Source of the DNA: Rhizobium sp. RU33A | GTDB taxonomy: Bacteria > Pseudomonadota > Alphaproteobacteria > Rhizobiales > Rhizobiaceae | Assembly (NCBI RefSeq): GCF_900156055.1 | Contig: NZ_FTMQ01000002.1 | Span: 248,001-312,000, forward strand | DNA length: 64,000 nucleotides | Direction of reading: 5' to 3' | Part shown: positions 53,024-62,797 of the stretch, piece by piece | Layout of the letters: every line of letters starts with the position of its first letter | Position numbering within the stretch: the stretch's first letter is position 1 | Notes under the pieces: model-generated | Database searches by the model: none | What the model saw: the letters and a program-made list of their open reading frames with translations, nothing else | What the model was told of the DNA's origin: nothing | Translations under genes and position numbers: made by a program

Positions 53024-54601
53024 ATGGGATTGAAGATCGGATCGCCAAGGGAGATTTATGCCGGCGAGGCCCGCGTCGCGATGACGCCGGACAGCGCCAC
53101 ACAGTTGCAGAAGCTCGGCTATGAGTGCGTCATCGAAAGCGGTGCCGGCAAAGCCGCTGGCCTCTCGGACGATGCCTATCGCGCCGCCGGCGTGACGGTG
53201 GTCGAGACGGCTGCTGCACTTTATGAGACAGCTGACATCATCGCCAAGGTGCGTCCGCCGGAAACGGCTGAAGTCGATCGTCTCGGACCTGGCAAGACGC
53301 TGATCTCCTTCTTCTACCCGGCCCAGAACACGGCTCTGCTCGAGCAGGCGAAGGCCAAGGGCGCGACCGTTGTTGCCATGGACATGGTGCCGCGCATCAG
53401 CCGCGCTCAGAAAATGGACGCGCTGTCGTCGATGGCCAACATCGCTGGCTATCGCGCCGTGATCGAGGCCGGCAACAATTTCGGTCGCTTCTTCACCGGT
53501 CAGGTGACGGCGGCCGGCAAGGTGCCGCCGGCCAAGGTTCTGGTGATCGGTGCAGGCGTCGCCGGTCTGGCCGCCATCGGGACGGCAACCTCGCTTGGCG
53601 CGATCACCTATGCCTTCGACGTGCGTCCGGAAGTCGCCGAACAGATCGAGAGCATGGGCGCGCAGTTCGTCTATCTCGAATTTGAAGCGACGCAGGATGG
53701 GGCAGCGACTGGCGGTTATGCGGCCCCGTCGTCGCCGGAATTCCGTGAAAAGCAGCTTGCCAAGTTCCGCGAACTGGCGCCCGAGATCGATATCGTCATC
53801 ACCACGGCGCTGATCCCGGGCCGGGATGCTCCGAAGCTCTGGCTGGCTGACATGGTCGCCGCAATGAAGCCCGGCTCCGTTGTCATCGACCTCGCGGCCG
53901 AACGCGGCGGCAATTGCGACCTTACCGTGCCGGATCAGAAGATCGTCTCCGACAATGGCGTGACCATCGTCGGATACACGGACTTCCCGAGCCGCATGGC
54001 CGCGCAGTCCTCGACGCTGTACTCGACCAACATCCGCCACATGATGACCGATCTGACGCCGGCCAAGGACGGCGTTGTCGCGCACAACATGGAAGACGAT
54101 GTCATCCGGGGTGCCACGGTCACCAAGGACGGCGAGATTACCTATCCGCCGCCGCCGCCAAAGATCCAGGCGATCGCGGCTGCCAAGCCCAAGGAGAAGG
54201 TGAAGGAGCTCACGCCCGAGGAGAAGCGGGCGCAGGAAATCTTGGCCTTCAAGACCCAGACCCGCAATCAGGTGGCGATGCTTGCCGGCGGCGGTGCGCT
54301 GATCCTGCTAGCCGGTCTTTATGCACCAGCCAGCTTCATGAGCCATTTCATCGTCTTCGTGCTCGCCTGCTTCGTCGGCTTCCAGGTCATCTGGAATGTC
54401 AGCCATTCGCTGCACACGCCGCTGATGGCGATCACCAATGCCATCTCCTCGATCATCATTCTGGGTGCCCTGATGCAGATCGGGTCGGGCAATTTCCTGG
54501 TGATCATCCTCGGTGCGCTGTCGGTCCTGATGGCCGGCATCAACATCTTCGGCGGCTTCATGGTGACACGGCGCATGCTCGCCATGTTCCAGAAGTCTTG
54601 A
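53024..54601 (+). CDS. pntA: Proton-translocating NAD(P)+ transhydrogenase, alpha subunit (fused)
   Basis: Couples hydride transfer from NADH to NADP+ to proton entry. The 525-residue chain has the NAD domain ([49 protein letters not shown]) and then, after a charged linker near residue 390, about four membrane helices. So alpha1 and alpha2 are fused, as in E. coli PntA; many alphaproteobacteria split them. The start at 53024 has GGAG at eight bases; an earlier start at 52949 is less likely. pntB follows after 21 bp. Confidence 0.92.
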   Translation: MGLKIGSPREIYAGEARVAMTPDSATQLQKLGYECVIESGAGKAAGLSDDAYRAAGVTVVETAAALYETADIIAKVRPPETAEVDRLGPGKTLISFFYPAQNTALLEQAKAKGATVVAMDMVPRISRAQKMDALSSMANIAGYRAVIEAGNNFGRFFTGQVTAAGKVPPAKVLVIGAGVAGLAAIGTATSLGAITYAFDVRPEVAEQIESMGAQFVYLEFEATQDGAATGGYAAPSSPEFREKQLAKFRELAPEIDIVITTALIPGRDAPKLWLADMVAAMKPGSVVIDLAAERGGNCDLTVPDQKIVSDNGVTIVGYTDFPSRMAAQSSTLYSTNIRHMMTDLTPAKDGVVAHNMEDDVIRGATVTKDGEITYPPPPPKIQAIAAAKPKEKVKELTPEEKRAQEILAFKTQTRNQVAMLAGGGALILLAGLYAPASFMSHFIVFVLACFVGFQVIWNVSHSLHTPLMAITNAISSIIILGALMQIGSGNFLVIILGALSVLMAGINIFGGFMVTRRMLAMFQKS

Positions 54602-54622
54602 GTTAGGGGAGGGGACACACAC

Positions 54623-56122
54623 ATGGAATACGGATTCACCACAGCGGCCTATGTCGTCGCAGCCGTTCTCTTCATCCTGTCGCTCGGCGGTCTCTCGGGA
54701 CAGGAAAGCGCCAAGCGCGCCGTCTGGTACGGCATCGTCGGCATGGGGCTCGCGGTCGTTGCAACGCTTTATGGTCCTGGTGCTGGCAATTGGTTCGTCT
54801 CTGTCGTCATGATTGCCATTGGCGGCGGGATCGGCTGGGTCGTTGCCCAGCGCGTTCAGATGACCGAAATGCCGCAGCTTGTCGCTGCCATGCATTCGCT
54901 GGTCGGTCTGGCTGCCGTCTTCATCGGCTTCAATGCCGAAATCGAGATGTGGCGCATCGCCAGCACACTAGCCGACGCGGGGCTGACTGGCTGCGATCCG
55001 CTGAGCGCTGCGGTCTGTGCGGCCCAGGCCGGTCAGGCGACGCTGTTTGGCGATTTCGGCGGCTTCGCCCTGAAGATTGCCGAGAAGACCAGTGCCGAGA
55101 TCGCTGTTCTGAAGATCGAGGTCTTCCTCGGCGTCTTCATCGGTGCCATCACCTTTACTGGCTCTGTGGTCGCTTATGGAAAGTTGGCGGGTAAGGTCAA
55201 CACGACGGCCAAGCAGCTACCGGGCGGGCATATGCTGAATGCCGGTGCTGCCCTCGGTTCGCTGATCCTGCTGGTGCTCTATTTCAACGGCGCCGGCAGC
55301 TGGACGCTGATCCTGATGACGCTACTGGCGCTCTTCATCGGTTACCACCTGATCATGGGCATCGGCGGCGCCGACATGCCGGTCGTCGTCTCCATGCTGA
55401 ACAGCTATTCCGGCTGGGCGGCGGCGGCCATCGGCTTCTCGCTGTCGAACGATCTCCTGATCGTCGTCGGCGCGCTGGTCGGTTCGTCCGGTGCGATCCT
55501 CTCCTACATCATGTGCAAGGCGATGAACCGCAGCTTCGTCTCGGTCATCCTCGGTGGCTTCGGCGGTACGACCGGACCGCAGATGGAAGTCGTGGGCGAG
55601 CAGATCGCGATCGACGGCGATGGTGTCGCCAATGCGCTGAATGATGCAGACAGCGTCATCATCATCCCGGGTTACGGCATGGCAGTCGCGCAGGCGCAGC
55701 AGTCGGTTTCGGAACTGACGCGCAAGCTGCGCGCCGCCGGCAAGACGGTGCGCTTCGCGATCCATCCGGTCGCCGGCCGCCTTCCGGGCCACATGAACGT
55801 GCTGCTCGCGGAAGCTAAGGTGCCTTACGACATCGTTCTCGAAATGGACGAGATCAACGAGGACTTCCCCGAGACCGACGTGGCGATCGTCATCGGCTCG
55901 AACGACATCGTCAATCCGGCCGCCCAGGAAGATCCCAACTCGCCGATCGCCGGCATGCCGGTTCTCGAAGTCTGGAAGGCCAAGCAGGTCTTCGTCTCCA
56001 AGCGCGGCCAGGGCACCGGCTATTCCGGCATCGAGAACCCGCTGTTCTACAAGGAGAATACGCGGATGTTCTATGGTGACGCGAAGAAGTCTATCGACAG
56101 CATCCTGCCGTTGATCAAGTAA
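54623..56122 (+). CDS. pntB: NAD(P)+ transhydrogenase, beta subunit
   Basis: A 499-residue partner of PntA: about eight to nine membrane helices (residues ~1-270) carrying the proton path, then the NADP-binding domain III with [40 protein letters not shown] and [13 protein letters not shown]. The start follows GGGGAGGGG. A terminator lies 24 bp after the stop, closing the pntAB operon. Confidence 0.96.
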   Translation: MEYGFTTAAYVVAAVLFILSLGGLSGQESAKRAVWYGIVGMGLAVVATLYGPGAGNWFVSVVMIAIGGGIGWVVAQRVQMTEMPQLVAAMHSLVGLAAVFIGFNAEIEMWRIASTLADAGLTGCDPLSAAVCAAQAGQATLFGDFGGFALKIAEKTSAEIAVLKIEVFLGVFIGAITFTGSVVAYGKLAGKVNTTAKQLPGGHMLNAGAALGSLILLVLYFNGAGSWTLILMTLLALFIGYHLIMGIGGADMPVVVSMLNSYSGWAAAAIGFSLSNDLLIVVGALVGSSGAILSYIMCKAMNRSFVSVILGGFGGTTGPQMEVVGEQIAIDGDGVANALNDADSVIIIPGYGMAVAQAQQSVSELTRKLRAAGKTVRFAIHPVAGRLPGHMNVLLAEAKVPYDIVLEMDEINEDFPETDVAIVIGSNDIVNPAAQEDPNSPIAGMPVLEVWKAKQVFVSKRGQGTGYSGIENPLFYKENTRMFYGDAKKSIDSILPLIK

Positions 56123-56145
56123 GCTTCGGATCAGATCGAAACTGT

Positions 56146-56174
56146 AAAGCCGGGTGGTGACGCCCGGCTTTTTT
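56146..56174 (+). terminator. Terminator after pntB
   Basis: AAAGCCGGG / CCCGGCTTT, nine base pairs with an 8-nt loop, followed by a T-run (six Ts in all). Confidence 0.88.
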
Positions 56175-56255
56175 CTATCCTTGCGGGAGTAGACGAGAAC
56201 CGGACGCCAGCATTGCGCCGCGCAGAGCGCGGTTGATCAGCGCGCAGGAGTTTTC

Positions 56256-56966
56256 GTGAGCACCAAATTGTTTCTTGCCGGCCTGTGTGCTGGCCTGCTT
56301 TGCACCACAGTTTCAGCCGCCGACTTCGGTTCGGCGGATTCGCCATCGCCCTTGTCTTCGCAAACTGCCGTGGCAGACATCATTCACGACTGGAGCGGCG
56401 GTTATGTCGGTGTCGTCGGTGGTGGCGCCGTCGGCGAGGTGAAGACCGAGACAGGATCCGGCACCCTGGGTTCGGACACGACCCTTCGGGGCGGTGTTGC
56501 CGGCGTCACGGCCGGTTACAACATCCAGAACGGCAACATGGTCTATGGTGTGGAAGGCGATGTCTCCTGGGCCAAGGTCAAGGGAGACCAGTCCTGCCAG
56601 GGTTTTCCTTCTCAGACCTGCTACTATGAGCTCGGCTTGCAGGGAACGGCACGCGCCCGTGTCGGCGTCGTCACGGACCGTACGCTTCTCTACGTAACTG
56701 GCGGTCTGGCCGTAGCCCGAGGTCAGGGCGGAGTCGATCCGGTGGTCGGCGCAGCCATCGGCGAAGACAAGCAGACCTATCTGGGTTTCGTCACGGGTGT
56801 CGGCGCCGAATACGCCATGACGGAAGCCCTGAGCTTCAAGGCCGAATATCTCTACACCGATTATGTCTCACGCACCTCGCCGCTGGGCACGGTCAGTCCG
56901 CTGGACAGCTACCGGTCGGAACCGTCTAGCCACGTTTTGCGCGTCGGTCTGAACTATCGGTTCTGA
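56256..56966 (+). CDS. Outer-membrane beta-barrel protein, Omp25/RopB-like
   Basis: A 236-residue outer-membrane protein. A signal peptide (STKLFLAGLCAGLLCTTVSA, cut before ADFG) is followed by an eight-stranded barrel pattern: DWSGGYVGVVGGGAVGE, VTAGYNIQNGNMVYGVEGDV, ARARVGVVTDRTLLYVTGGLA, and a C-terminal LRVGLNYRF ending in Phe as needed for barrel insertion. The start is GTG at 56256 with CAGGAG at six bases. It is a single-gene unit between two terminators. Confidence 0.87.
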   Translation: MSTKLFLAGLCAGLLCTTVSAADFGSADSPSPLSSQTAVADIIHDWSGGYVGVVGGGAVGEVKTETGSGTLGSDTTLRGGVAGVTAGYNIQNGNMVYGVEGDVSWAKVKGDQSCQGFPSQTCYYELGLQGTARARVGVVTDRTLLYVTGGLAVARGQGGVDPVVGAAIGEDKQTYLGFVTGVGAEYAMTEALSFKAEYLYTDYVSRTSPLGTVSPLDSYRSEPSSHVLRVGLNYRF

Positions 56967-56984
56967 AGCTGCGGTATCTAAACG

Positions 56985-57018
56985 ACAAAGAACCCCGTCA
57001 TCGTGGCGGGGTTCTTTC
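56985..57018. terminator. Terminator between the OMP and the FAA-hydrolase gene
   Basis: AAAGAACCCCG / CGGGGTTCTTT, eleven base pairs around a 9-nt loop, between convergent genes; A- and T-rich on both sides. Confidence 0.85.
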
Positions 57019-57031
57019 GTTGTGCTGCCGA

Positions 57032-57874
57032 TCAAACATCCGCCTTGAACGTCTGCTTCTGCGTGCCCAAGCCCTCGATGCCGAGTTCGACGACGTCGCC
57101 GACCTTCAGGAACTGCGGCGGCTTCATGCCGAGGCCGACGCCCGGAGGCGTGCCGGTGGAGATGACGTCGCCAGGGTGGAGGCTCATGAACTGGCTGAGG
57201 TAGGAAACGACGTGGGCGACGCCGTAGACCATGGTCTTCGACGAGCCATCCTGCATCATCTTGCCGTTGACGGAGAGCCACATCTTGAGGTCGTGTGGGT
57301 TGGCGATCTCGTCCTTCGTGACTAGCCAGGGGCCGATCGGGCCGAAGGTGTCGCAAGACTTGCCCTTGGTCCACTGGCCTGACCGCTCGGTCTGGAAGGC
57401 GCGTTCAGAAACGTCGTGGGAGACGCAGTATCCGGCGACGTAATCCATCGCGTCGGCCTCCGAGACGTACTTCGCGGTCTTGCCGATCACGACGCCGAGC
57501 TCAACTTCCCAGTCGGTCTTTTCCGAACCGCGGGGGATCAGAACGTCGTCGTTCGGACCGCAGATGGCCGAGGTCGCCTTCATGAAGATGACAGGCTCCG
57601 GCGGAACGGCAGCGCCCGTCTCGGCAGCATGGTCGGAATAGTTGAGGCCGATGCAGATGAACTTGCCGGTACCGGCGACACAGGCGCCGATGCGGTCGAC
57701 GGCGACTTCCGGCAGCGAGGTCGGATCGATGGCCGCGATCTTGGCCAGACCCTCAGGCGAGATGGCATCACCGCTGATATCGTTCACATGGGCTGAGAGG
57801 TCACGAACCTTGCCGTCCTTGTCGAGGATCGCAGGCTTTTCCTGACCCAACGGGCCGACGCGCATCAGTTTCAT
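57032..57874 (-). CDS. Fumarylacetoacetate-hydrolase family protein
   Basis: A 280-residue FAH-fold hydrolase with the metal-binding region around CIGLNYSDHAAETG, PVIFMKATSAICGPNDDV and EKTDWEVELGVVIGK, and the C-terminal GDVISTGTPPGVGLGMKPP. With a linked SDR, IclR and lactonase-like amidohydrolase it fits 2,4-diketo-3-deoxy-L-fuconate (or rhamnonate) hydrolase, which cleaves the diketo acid to pyruvate and lactate. That assignment comes from context. It is 21 bp after the SDR gene in one operon. Confidence 0.82.
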   Translation of the reverse strand: MKLMRVGPLGQEKPAILDKDGKVRDLSAHVNDISGDAISPEGLAKIAAIDPTSLPEVAVDRIGACVAGTGKFICIGLNYSDHAAETGAAVPPEPVIFMKATSAICGPNDDVLIPRGSEKTDWEVELGVVIGKTAKYVSEADAMDYVAGYCVSHDVSERAFQTERSGQWTKGKSCDTFGPIGPWLVTKDEIANPHDLKMWLSVNGKMMQDGSSKTMVYGVAHVVSYLSQFMSLHPGDVISTGTPPGVGLGMKPPQFLKVGDVVELGIEGLGTQKQTFKADV

Positions 57875-57895
57875 GGTCTTCTTCCTTCCTGAATA

Positions 57896-58630
57896 TTAGA
57901 TCGTCCAGCCGCCGTCGATGGCAAAGGCCTGGCCCGATGTGTAGGTGGCGCCGGCGATGTAGACGGCGAGGTCGGCGATTTCTTCCGGCGTACCGAGACG
58001 GCCCATGGGCTGGCGGGCGATAAAGGCAGCGCGGGCGGCGTCATAGTCCCCTTGGGCGCGCATGCGGTCCTGCAGGGACGGACTTTCGACCGTACCGGGG
58101 CAGATCGCGTTGCAGCGGATGCCTTGCGTCACGTAGTCGGCAGCGACGGATTTGGTGAGCCCCACCACGGCGGCCTTGGTGACGGTATAGGCGCAGCGGT
58201 TCGGCACGCCCTTCACGGAGCTGGCGACCGAGGCCATGTTGATGATCGAGCCGTCTCCCTTCTGCAGCATGGCGGGAAGCACTGCGCGGATGGTGCGGAT
58301 CATCGCGCGGACATTGAGATCGAAGGCAAAGTCGAGATCCTTGTCGGCCATATCAAGGACCGTTCCGCCATGCACGACACCGGCGCAGTTGAACAGCACG
58401 TCGAAGGGGCCGGTCTCCGCCACCACGGCCGTCACCGCCTGCTCATTCAGGACGTCGAGCTGGCGGGTCGTGATCCCAGCTTCGCCTTCGAGCGTTGCCA
58501 GGGCTTCAGTATTGATATCCGTCGCGACGACGGTCGCACCGGCGCGGGCAAAGGCGATGGCGCTCGCGCGGCCGATGCCCTGGCCGGCGGCGGTCACCAA
58601 AACATGCTTGTTCTTCAGGGGCAGGTTCAT
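57896..58630 (-). CDS. Short-chain dehydrogenase, 2-keto-3-deoxy-L-fuconate dehydrogenase-like
   Basis: A 244-residue SDR with TAAGQGIGRASAIAFARAGA (NAD site), FNCAGVVHGGT, MASVASSVKGVPNRCAYTVTKAA (catalytic Ser, Tyr, Lys) and NAICPGTVESPSL. The variant TAAGQGIG glycine motif and the SSVKGVPNR stretch resemble 2-keto-3-deoxy-L-fuconate dehydrogenases. The start at 58630 fits the family; a longer frame to 58711 is less likely. It heads a minus-strand operon with the FAA hydrolase and diverges from the IclR gene. Confidence 0.8.
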   Translation of the reverse strand: MNLPLKNKHVLVTAAGQGIGRASAIAFARAGATVVATDINTEALATLEGEAGITTRQLDVLNEQAVTAVVAETGPFDVLFNCAGVVHGGTVLDMADKDLDFAFDLNVRAMIRTIRAVLPAMLQKGDGSIINMASVASSVKGVPNRCAYTVTKAAVVGLTKSVAADYVTQGIRCNAICPGTVESPSLQDRMRAQGDYDAARAAFIARQPMGRLGTPEEIADLAVYIAGATYTSGQAFAIDGGWTI

Positions 58631-58764
58631 CCTTGTGGCTCCTCCAGCCGATCCCTCGTCACGCGACCCTTGCATATTCCGGCCGGCGATGCGAGCATCA
58701 TTCATATGCAAAACATTTATTCATAAAGGTCAAGAGTGGTTCGGGGCTACGAGGAGAGACATGC

Positions 58765-59571
58765 GTGAATGATGTGGATCAGGACCGTTACCGGGCGCCG
58801 GCGCTCGACAAGGGCCTCGACATTCTTGAGCTGCTTGCGGGTGTCGATGGCGGCTTGGGCCAGGCAGATATCGCCAAGAAGCTCGACCGTAGCCCAAATG
58901 AATTCTACCGGATGCTCGATCGGCTGGTGAAGCGCGGTTACGTCGCGCGGCTCGATGGCGATCGCTATGTTCTGACGCTCAAACTGTTTGGCCTTGCGCA
59001 GTTGCATGCGCCAACGCGGCGGCTCGCCTCACTTGCCATGCCGCTGATGCGGGAACTGGCGGAAGTGACCCGGCAGGAAAATCACATCGTCGTCTACGAT
59101 CGCGGCCATCCGGTCGTCATCGCCCAGCTGGAAGCGCCGGGCTATTGGGGCATCTCGATGCGGGTCGGCTCGCGCATGGGCCTTTTCGATACCGGGTCCG
59201 GCCATGTGCTTCTTGCCTATCGAAGCCCGGAGGTCCGCGCGATGATGGTGGCGGAGCATGTGGCCAGCGGCGGTCCGGAGGGGCGCATGACCGAGGCCTT
59301 TGCTCGCCACCTCGACGAGATCCGCGCGCGCGGCTATGAGATGATGCCGAGCGCCCAGACCGCCGGCGTCACCAACCTTTCGGCCCCGATCCTCGGCGCG
59401 GATGGCGAGGCATTGGGCGCGCTGACCGTGCCCTATATCGGCATCATCAATGCGCCTGAGGCGCCCGATATTCCCCGGACGCTGAAAGCGCTGCGGGAAA
59501 CGGCACGTCAGATTTCCGCACTGGCCGGCGCTGGACTTGGTGGCGAAACCGGGGACACTCCATCAGTTTAA
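58765..59571 (+). CDS. IclR-family transcriptional regulator
   Basis: A 268-residue regulator: winged helix-turn-helix (residues ~12-70; LGQADIAKKLDRSPNEFYRMLDRLVKRGYV) and a C-terminal GAF-like ligand domain (GISMRVGSRMGLFDTGSGHVLLA; SAPILGADGEALGALTVPY). It starts at GTG 58765, with GAGGAGAG before it; an ATG four bases earlier is in another frame. Divergent from the SDR-FAA operon and 22 bp before the amidohydrolase, it most likely controls both. Confidence 0.87.
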   Translation: MNDVDQDRYRAPALDKGLDILELLAGVDGGLGQADIAKKLDRSPNEFYRMLDRLVKRGYVARLDGDRYVLTLKLFGLAQLHAPTRRLASLAMPLMRELAEVTRQENHIVVYDRGHPVVIAQLEAPGYWGISMRVGSRMGLFDTGSGHVLLAYRSPEVRAMMVAEHVASGGPEGRMTEAFARHLDEIRARGYEMMPSAQTAGVTNLSAPILGADGEALGALTVPYIGIINAPEAPDIPRTLKALRETARQISALAGAGLGGETGDTPSV

Positions 59572-59593
59572 GTTGCCTTGGGAGGGGCCACAC

Positions 59594-60433
59594 ATGATCA
59601 TCGATACCCATCTGCACCTTATCTACCGCGACAGGCTCAGCTATCTCTGGCTGAAGGACGTCACCGCGCTCGATGCCGATTTCACCTGGGAGACCTATTC
59701 GCGGGAGGCGAAGAGGCTCGGGATTTCCTCGGTGCTGCATATGGAAGTGGATGTCGCGCCCGAGGACATCGCCGGTGAAACGGCGATGGTCCAGGAGCTG
59801 TCGCAGGCACCTGATAGCTTCATCCAGGGTGTGATCGCCTCCTGCCGCCCGGAAGATCCTGATTTTGCTGCCTATCTCGAAGCGCAACGCGCCAATCCCT
59901 TCGTCAAGGGTTTCCGGCGCGTGCTGCATGTCGTGCCTGATGATGTATCCGAGGGGGCGCTGTTCCGCGAGAATGTGAAGCGGCTCTCAGGCACGGGCCT
60001 CACTTTCGATCTCTGCATGCTGCCGCATCAGATCGACAAGGCAAAGGCCCTTGTCGATCTCGCGCCCGATGTTACTTTCATCCTCGATCATTGCGGGGTG
60101 CCCGATATCAAGGGGCATGGCTACGAGACCTGGAAGACGGGGATCACCGACATTGCCAAGCGCGAGAATGTCCGTGTGAAGATTTCCGGCATCCCGGCCT
60201 ATGGCGATCTGGAGAACTGGACGCTGGAGGATCTCAAGCCCTATTTCGATCACACGATCGGTGCTTTCGGCTTTAATCGTGCGATCTGGGGTTCGGACTG
60301 GCCGGTCTGTACACTCGGAGGAGGGCTTTCGACCTGGGTCGCGACGACGCAAGCGCTGCTGCATGGTTGCACGAGGGAAGAGAAGGACAAGCTTTTCTCC
60401 GGCAACGCCAGAGGCATCTGGAACCTTGCCTAG
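59594..60433 (+). CDS. Amidohydrolase-2 family, L-fuconolactonase-like
   Basis: A 279-residue TIM-barrel hydrolase of the COG3618 lactonase group: N-terminal HxH (IDTHLHL), VKGFRRVLH, the metal-side DHCGVPDIKG, VKISGIPAYG and WGSDWPVC. It would open a sugar lactone to the aldonic acid, a step before the dehydratase, SDR and FAA hydrolase; no dehydratase gene is in the window. The start has GGGAGGGGCC. The stop overlaps the convergent TetR gene by four bases. Confidence 0.82.
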   Translation: MIIDTHLHLIYRDRLSYLWLKDVTALDADFTWETYSREAKRLGISSVLHMEVDVAPEDIAGETAMVQELSQAPDSFIQGVIASCRPEDPDFAAYLEAQRANPFVKGFRRVLHVVPDDVSEGALFRENVKRLSGTGLTFDLCMLPHQIDKAKALVDLAPDVTFILDHCGVPDIKGHGYETWKTGITDIAKRENVRVKISGIPAYGDLENWTLEDLKPYFDHTIGAFGFNRAIWGSDWPVCTLGGGLSTWVATTQALLHGCTREEKDKLFSGNARGIWNLA

Positions 60434-61110
60434 CGCGCCCTGCCGTGCTCGGCCATGAGGCGCCGAAGATAGCCGCGCATGGCGATGATCAAGGCTTCGA
60501 TGTCGTCGTTCGAGGCGGAGAGATCCTGCAGGGCGTAGCTCTGCAGGATGATCCCGTCGATGCCGATCAGCATCTGACGGGCGACGGCGCGGCCGATGCG
60601 GCGCAGTTCCTGGTCGCTGTCATCCTCGAAAACGAGGTTGCCGTAGAAATCGATATAGGCGTTGTACTGGCGCGCCGCGAGCCATTCGGAGCCTTTGGTC
60701 CGCAGCGCATAGAGGGTCAGCTCCGTCTGAGCGATCTGCTTGTCGCGGGTGCGCTGGATGTAGCGCCAACTCGCCCGGATCAGCGCTTCCACCCGATCCT
60801 CTGGCGCCTCCGGCAGGGCAACGTCCTGGCGATACGCGACTTCCATATCGGCAATCAGGTCTTCGAGCACGGCGAGCAACAGGCTCTCCTTGCTGTCGAA
60901 GTAGTAGTGGAGCGTCGCCAGCTTGACGCCCGCAGAGGCGGCGATACGACGTGTGGTCAACGCCTCCATGCCGCCCTCTTCGAGCGCTTCGCGGGCACCC
61001 TTGATGATGCGGACGCGGGTTTCGAGGCCCTTGCGGGTCGCGCCCGGAGGGCGCCCGCGTGTCGATGCGCTGGTCGATCCATCGGTGGTCGATCGCGCCG
61101 CCTCGCTCAC
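60430..61110 (-). CDS. TetR-family transcriptional regulator
   Basis: A 226-residue regulator with a TetR helix-turn-helix at residues ~40-75 (LTTRRIAASAGVKLATLHYYFDSKESLL) and an all-helical ligand domain. The N-terminus is Ser/Thr-rich with a basic RGRPPGATRKG arm. Its start overlaps the stop of the upstream YtcJ-type gene (ATGA), so it is the last gene of the amidohydrolase operon and probably regulates it. Confidence 0.88.
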   Translation of the reverse strand: MSEAARSTTDGSTSASTRGRPPGATRKGLETRVRIIKGAREALEEGGMEALTTRRIAASAGVKLATLHYYFDSKESLLLAVLEDLIADMEVAYRQDVALPEAPEDRVEALIRASWRYIQRTRDKQIAQTELTLYALRTKGSEWLAARQYNAYIDFYGNLVFEDDSDQELRRIGRAVARQMLIGIDGIILQSYALQDLSASNDDIEALIIAMRGYLRRLMAEHGRAR

Positions 61111-62783
61111 CGGCCTCCTCCTTCTTCGAAAGTGATACGACCATCGCAGATGGTGAGAACAGGCGAAAGCGAGGCGATCTTGGCCGGGGCAGCCGCTTCG
61201 ATATCGCCTGAGAGGACCACGACATCAGCGAGGTAGCCGGGCTTCAACACCCCCTTGCGGTCTTCCATGTACTCGACCCAGGCACTGGTGCGGGTATAGG
61301 CGGCAAGCGTCTCGTGCAGGCTGAGGCGGTGGTCCGGCATGTCGTCGGCCCAGGGCGTCCTTGTCATCGCATCGCCGATGCAGCTGAGTGGCGGTAGCGG
61401 CGAAACGGGCCAGTCGGTCGCAAAGACGATTGTCGCGCCGGCATCGACCAGCGTCTTCCAGGCGAAGGCGTAAGGCCAGCGTTCGCGGCCGATATAGGTG
61501 AGATAGGGTTCGAGCGGCAGGCCTGCCGAGCCCGGCGGATGGGTCGGCTGCATCGAGGCGATCGTGCCCGTTTCTGCGAAGCGGGGGATGTCGTCGGGAT
61601 GCACCACCTCGATATGTTCGATGCGGTTGCGCATGTCTTTTTGGCCGTTGGCATTGATCGAGGCGTCATAACCATCAAGCACCATGCGTACCGCGCCGTC
61701 ACCGATCGCATGAACCGCGACGGATAAGCCGAGGCGGTTTGCCTCGGTCGCCACGGCGTTAAAGGCTTCGCCAGAAAATAGCGGCTCGCCCTTCCAGCCT
61801 GGCTTATGGGCGTAATCATCGACAAATACGGCCGTCTCGCCCTCCGTCACGCCGTCCATGAACAGCTTGACGAAGTTGCACCGCAGCTTGTCCGTGTCGA
61901 AGCGGGCATTCCACGCCGCGGCCTTCTCTTCGAGATCCGAGAGGGGCATGAAGTTCTTCATGTGGTAGGGCATACGCACCCTGACCGGCAGACCGTCCGT
62001 CTTCTCGATCTCGTCCAGCATTTCCAGCTGATAGAGATTGCCGTCCATGTTCTGGAACGAGGTGATGCCGAGCGATGCGCAGTAGGCGAGGCCCTTCTTC
62101 AGGACGGCGATGTCTGCAGCGCGCTCTTCCGGAGTGACATGCTCCGGATCGCCGCCGGTGCCGACGCCGAGGCCTTCTCGACCGCCGGTCACGCTCATCG
62201 ACGCGACAGGGCGCATGGCATTGCTCTCGCGCAGCTCGCCATTGGCGAGACCGTCCTCGCCCATGACGATCTCGTTGCCGACGCCGACGTCGCGGCCATG
62301 GAGGATCCCGGCCTTCTCCAGCGCGATGGTGTTGGCCCAGGCCGTATGCCGGTCGGGGGCGACCATCATGAAGGGGCGGTCGGCGATGATACGGTCGAGA
62401 TGGTGCCGGGTGACGCGCTCGGTTTCCGAGAGAATGGTGTAATCGGCCGTCTGGGCGACGAGCAGCGGCAGATCCGAGTTGGCGGCGGCGTAGTCCTTAA
62501 CGGCTTTCGAAAGGGTATCGAAGCCCTTCACGCGGAAGAGCGACAGTTCGCCGAGCGCGACCGAGCCGCCGAAGATATGCATATGGGCTTCGTTGAAACC
62601 TGGAAGCACTGTGGCGCCATCTGCATCTACCAGGCGTGTCTTTGATCCCGCCAGCGCCAATATCTCGGCATTGCCGCCCACGGCCCGAATACGGTTGCCC
62701 GTGAGCGCAATGGCGTCCGCGCGCGGATGCTTGTCATCCATCGTCAGGATGCGGGCATTGTGAATGACGAGATCGGCGCTCAT
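61107..62783 (-). CDS. YtcJ-type amidohydrolase (Amidohydro_3), copy 1
   Basis: A 558-residue metal-dependent hydrolase of the YtcJ group: LPGFNEAHMHIFGG (HxH), the mid-barrel Lys/Glu region with NFVKLFMDGVTEG, SVAVHAIGDGAV, RNRIEHIEVVHPDD and FATDWPVSPLPPL (catalytic Asp). The natural substrate is unknown; relatives hydrolyse amides or formamides. The start at 62783 matches MSADLVIHNARILTMDD; the frame runs on upstream to 63035 inside its neighbour. It lies 14 bp after a close paralogue. Confidence 0.85.
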   Translation of the reverse strand: MSADLVIHNARILTMDDKHPRADAIALTGNRIRAVGGNAEILALAGSKTRLVDADGATVLPGFNEAHMHIFGGSVALGELSLFRVKGFDTLSKAVKDYAAANSDLPLLVAQTADYTILSETERVTRHHLDRIIADRPFMMVAPDRHTAWANTIALEKAGILHGRDVGVGNEIVMGEDGLANGELRESNAMRPVASMSVTGGREGLGVGTGGDPEHVTPEERAADIAVLKKGLAYCASLGITSFQNMDGNLYQLEMLDEIEKTDGLPVRVRMPYHMKNFMPLSDLEEKAAAWNARFDTDKLRCNFVKLFMDGVTEGETAVFVDDYAHKPGWKGEPLFSGEAFNAVATEANRLGLSVAVHAIGDGAVRMVLDGYDASINANGQKDMRNRIEHIEVVHPDDIPRFAETGTIASMQPTHPPGSAGLPLEPYLTYIGRERWPYAFAWKTLVDAGATIVFATDWPVSPLPPLSCIGDAMTRTPWADDMPDHRLSLHETLAAYTRTSAWVEYMEDRKGVLKPGYLADVVVLSGDIEAAAPAKIASLSPVLTICDGRITFEEGGGR

Positions 62784-62797
62784 TGGACGGTCTTTCT

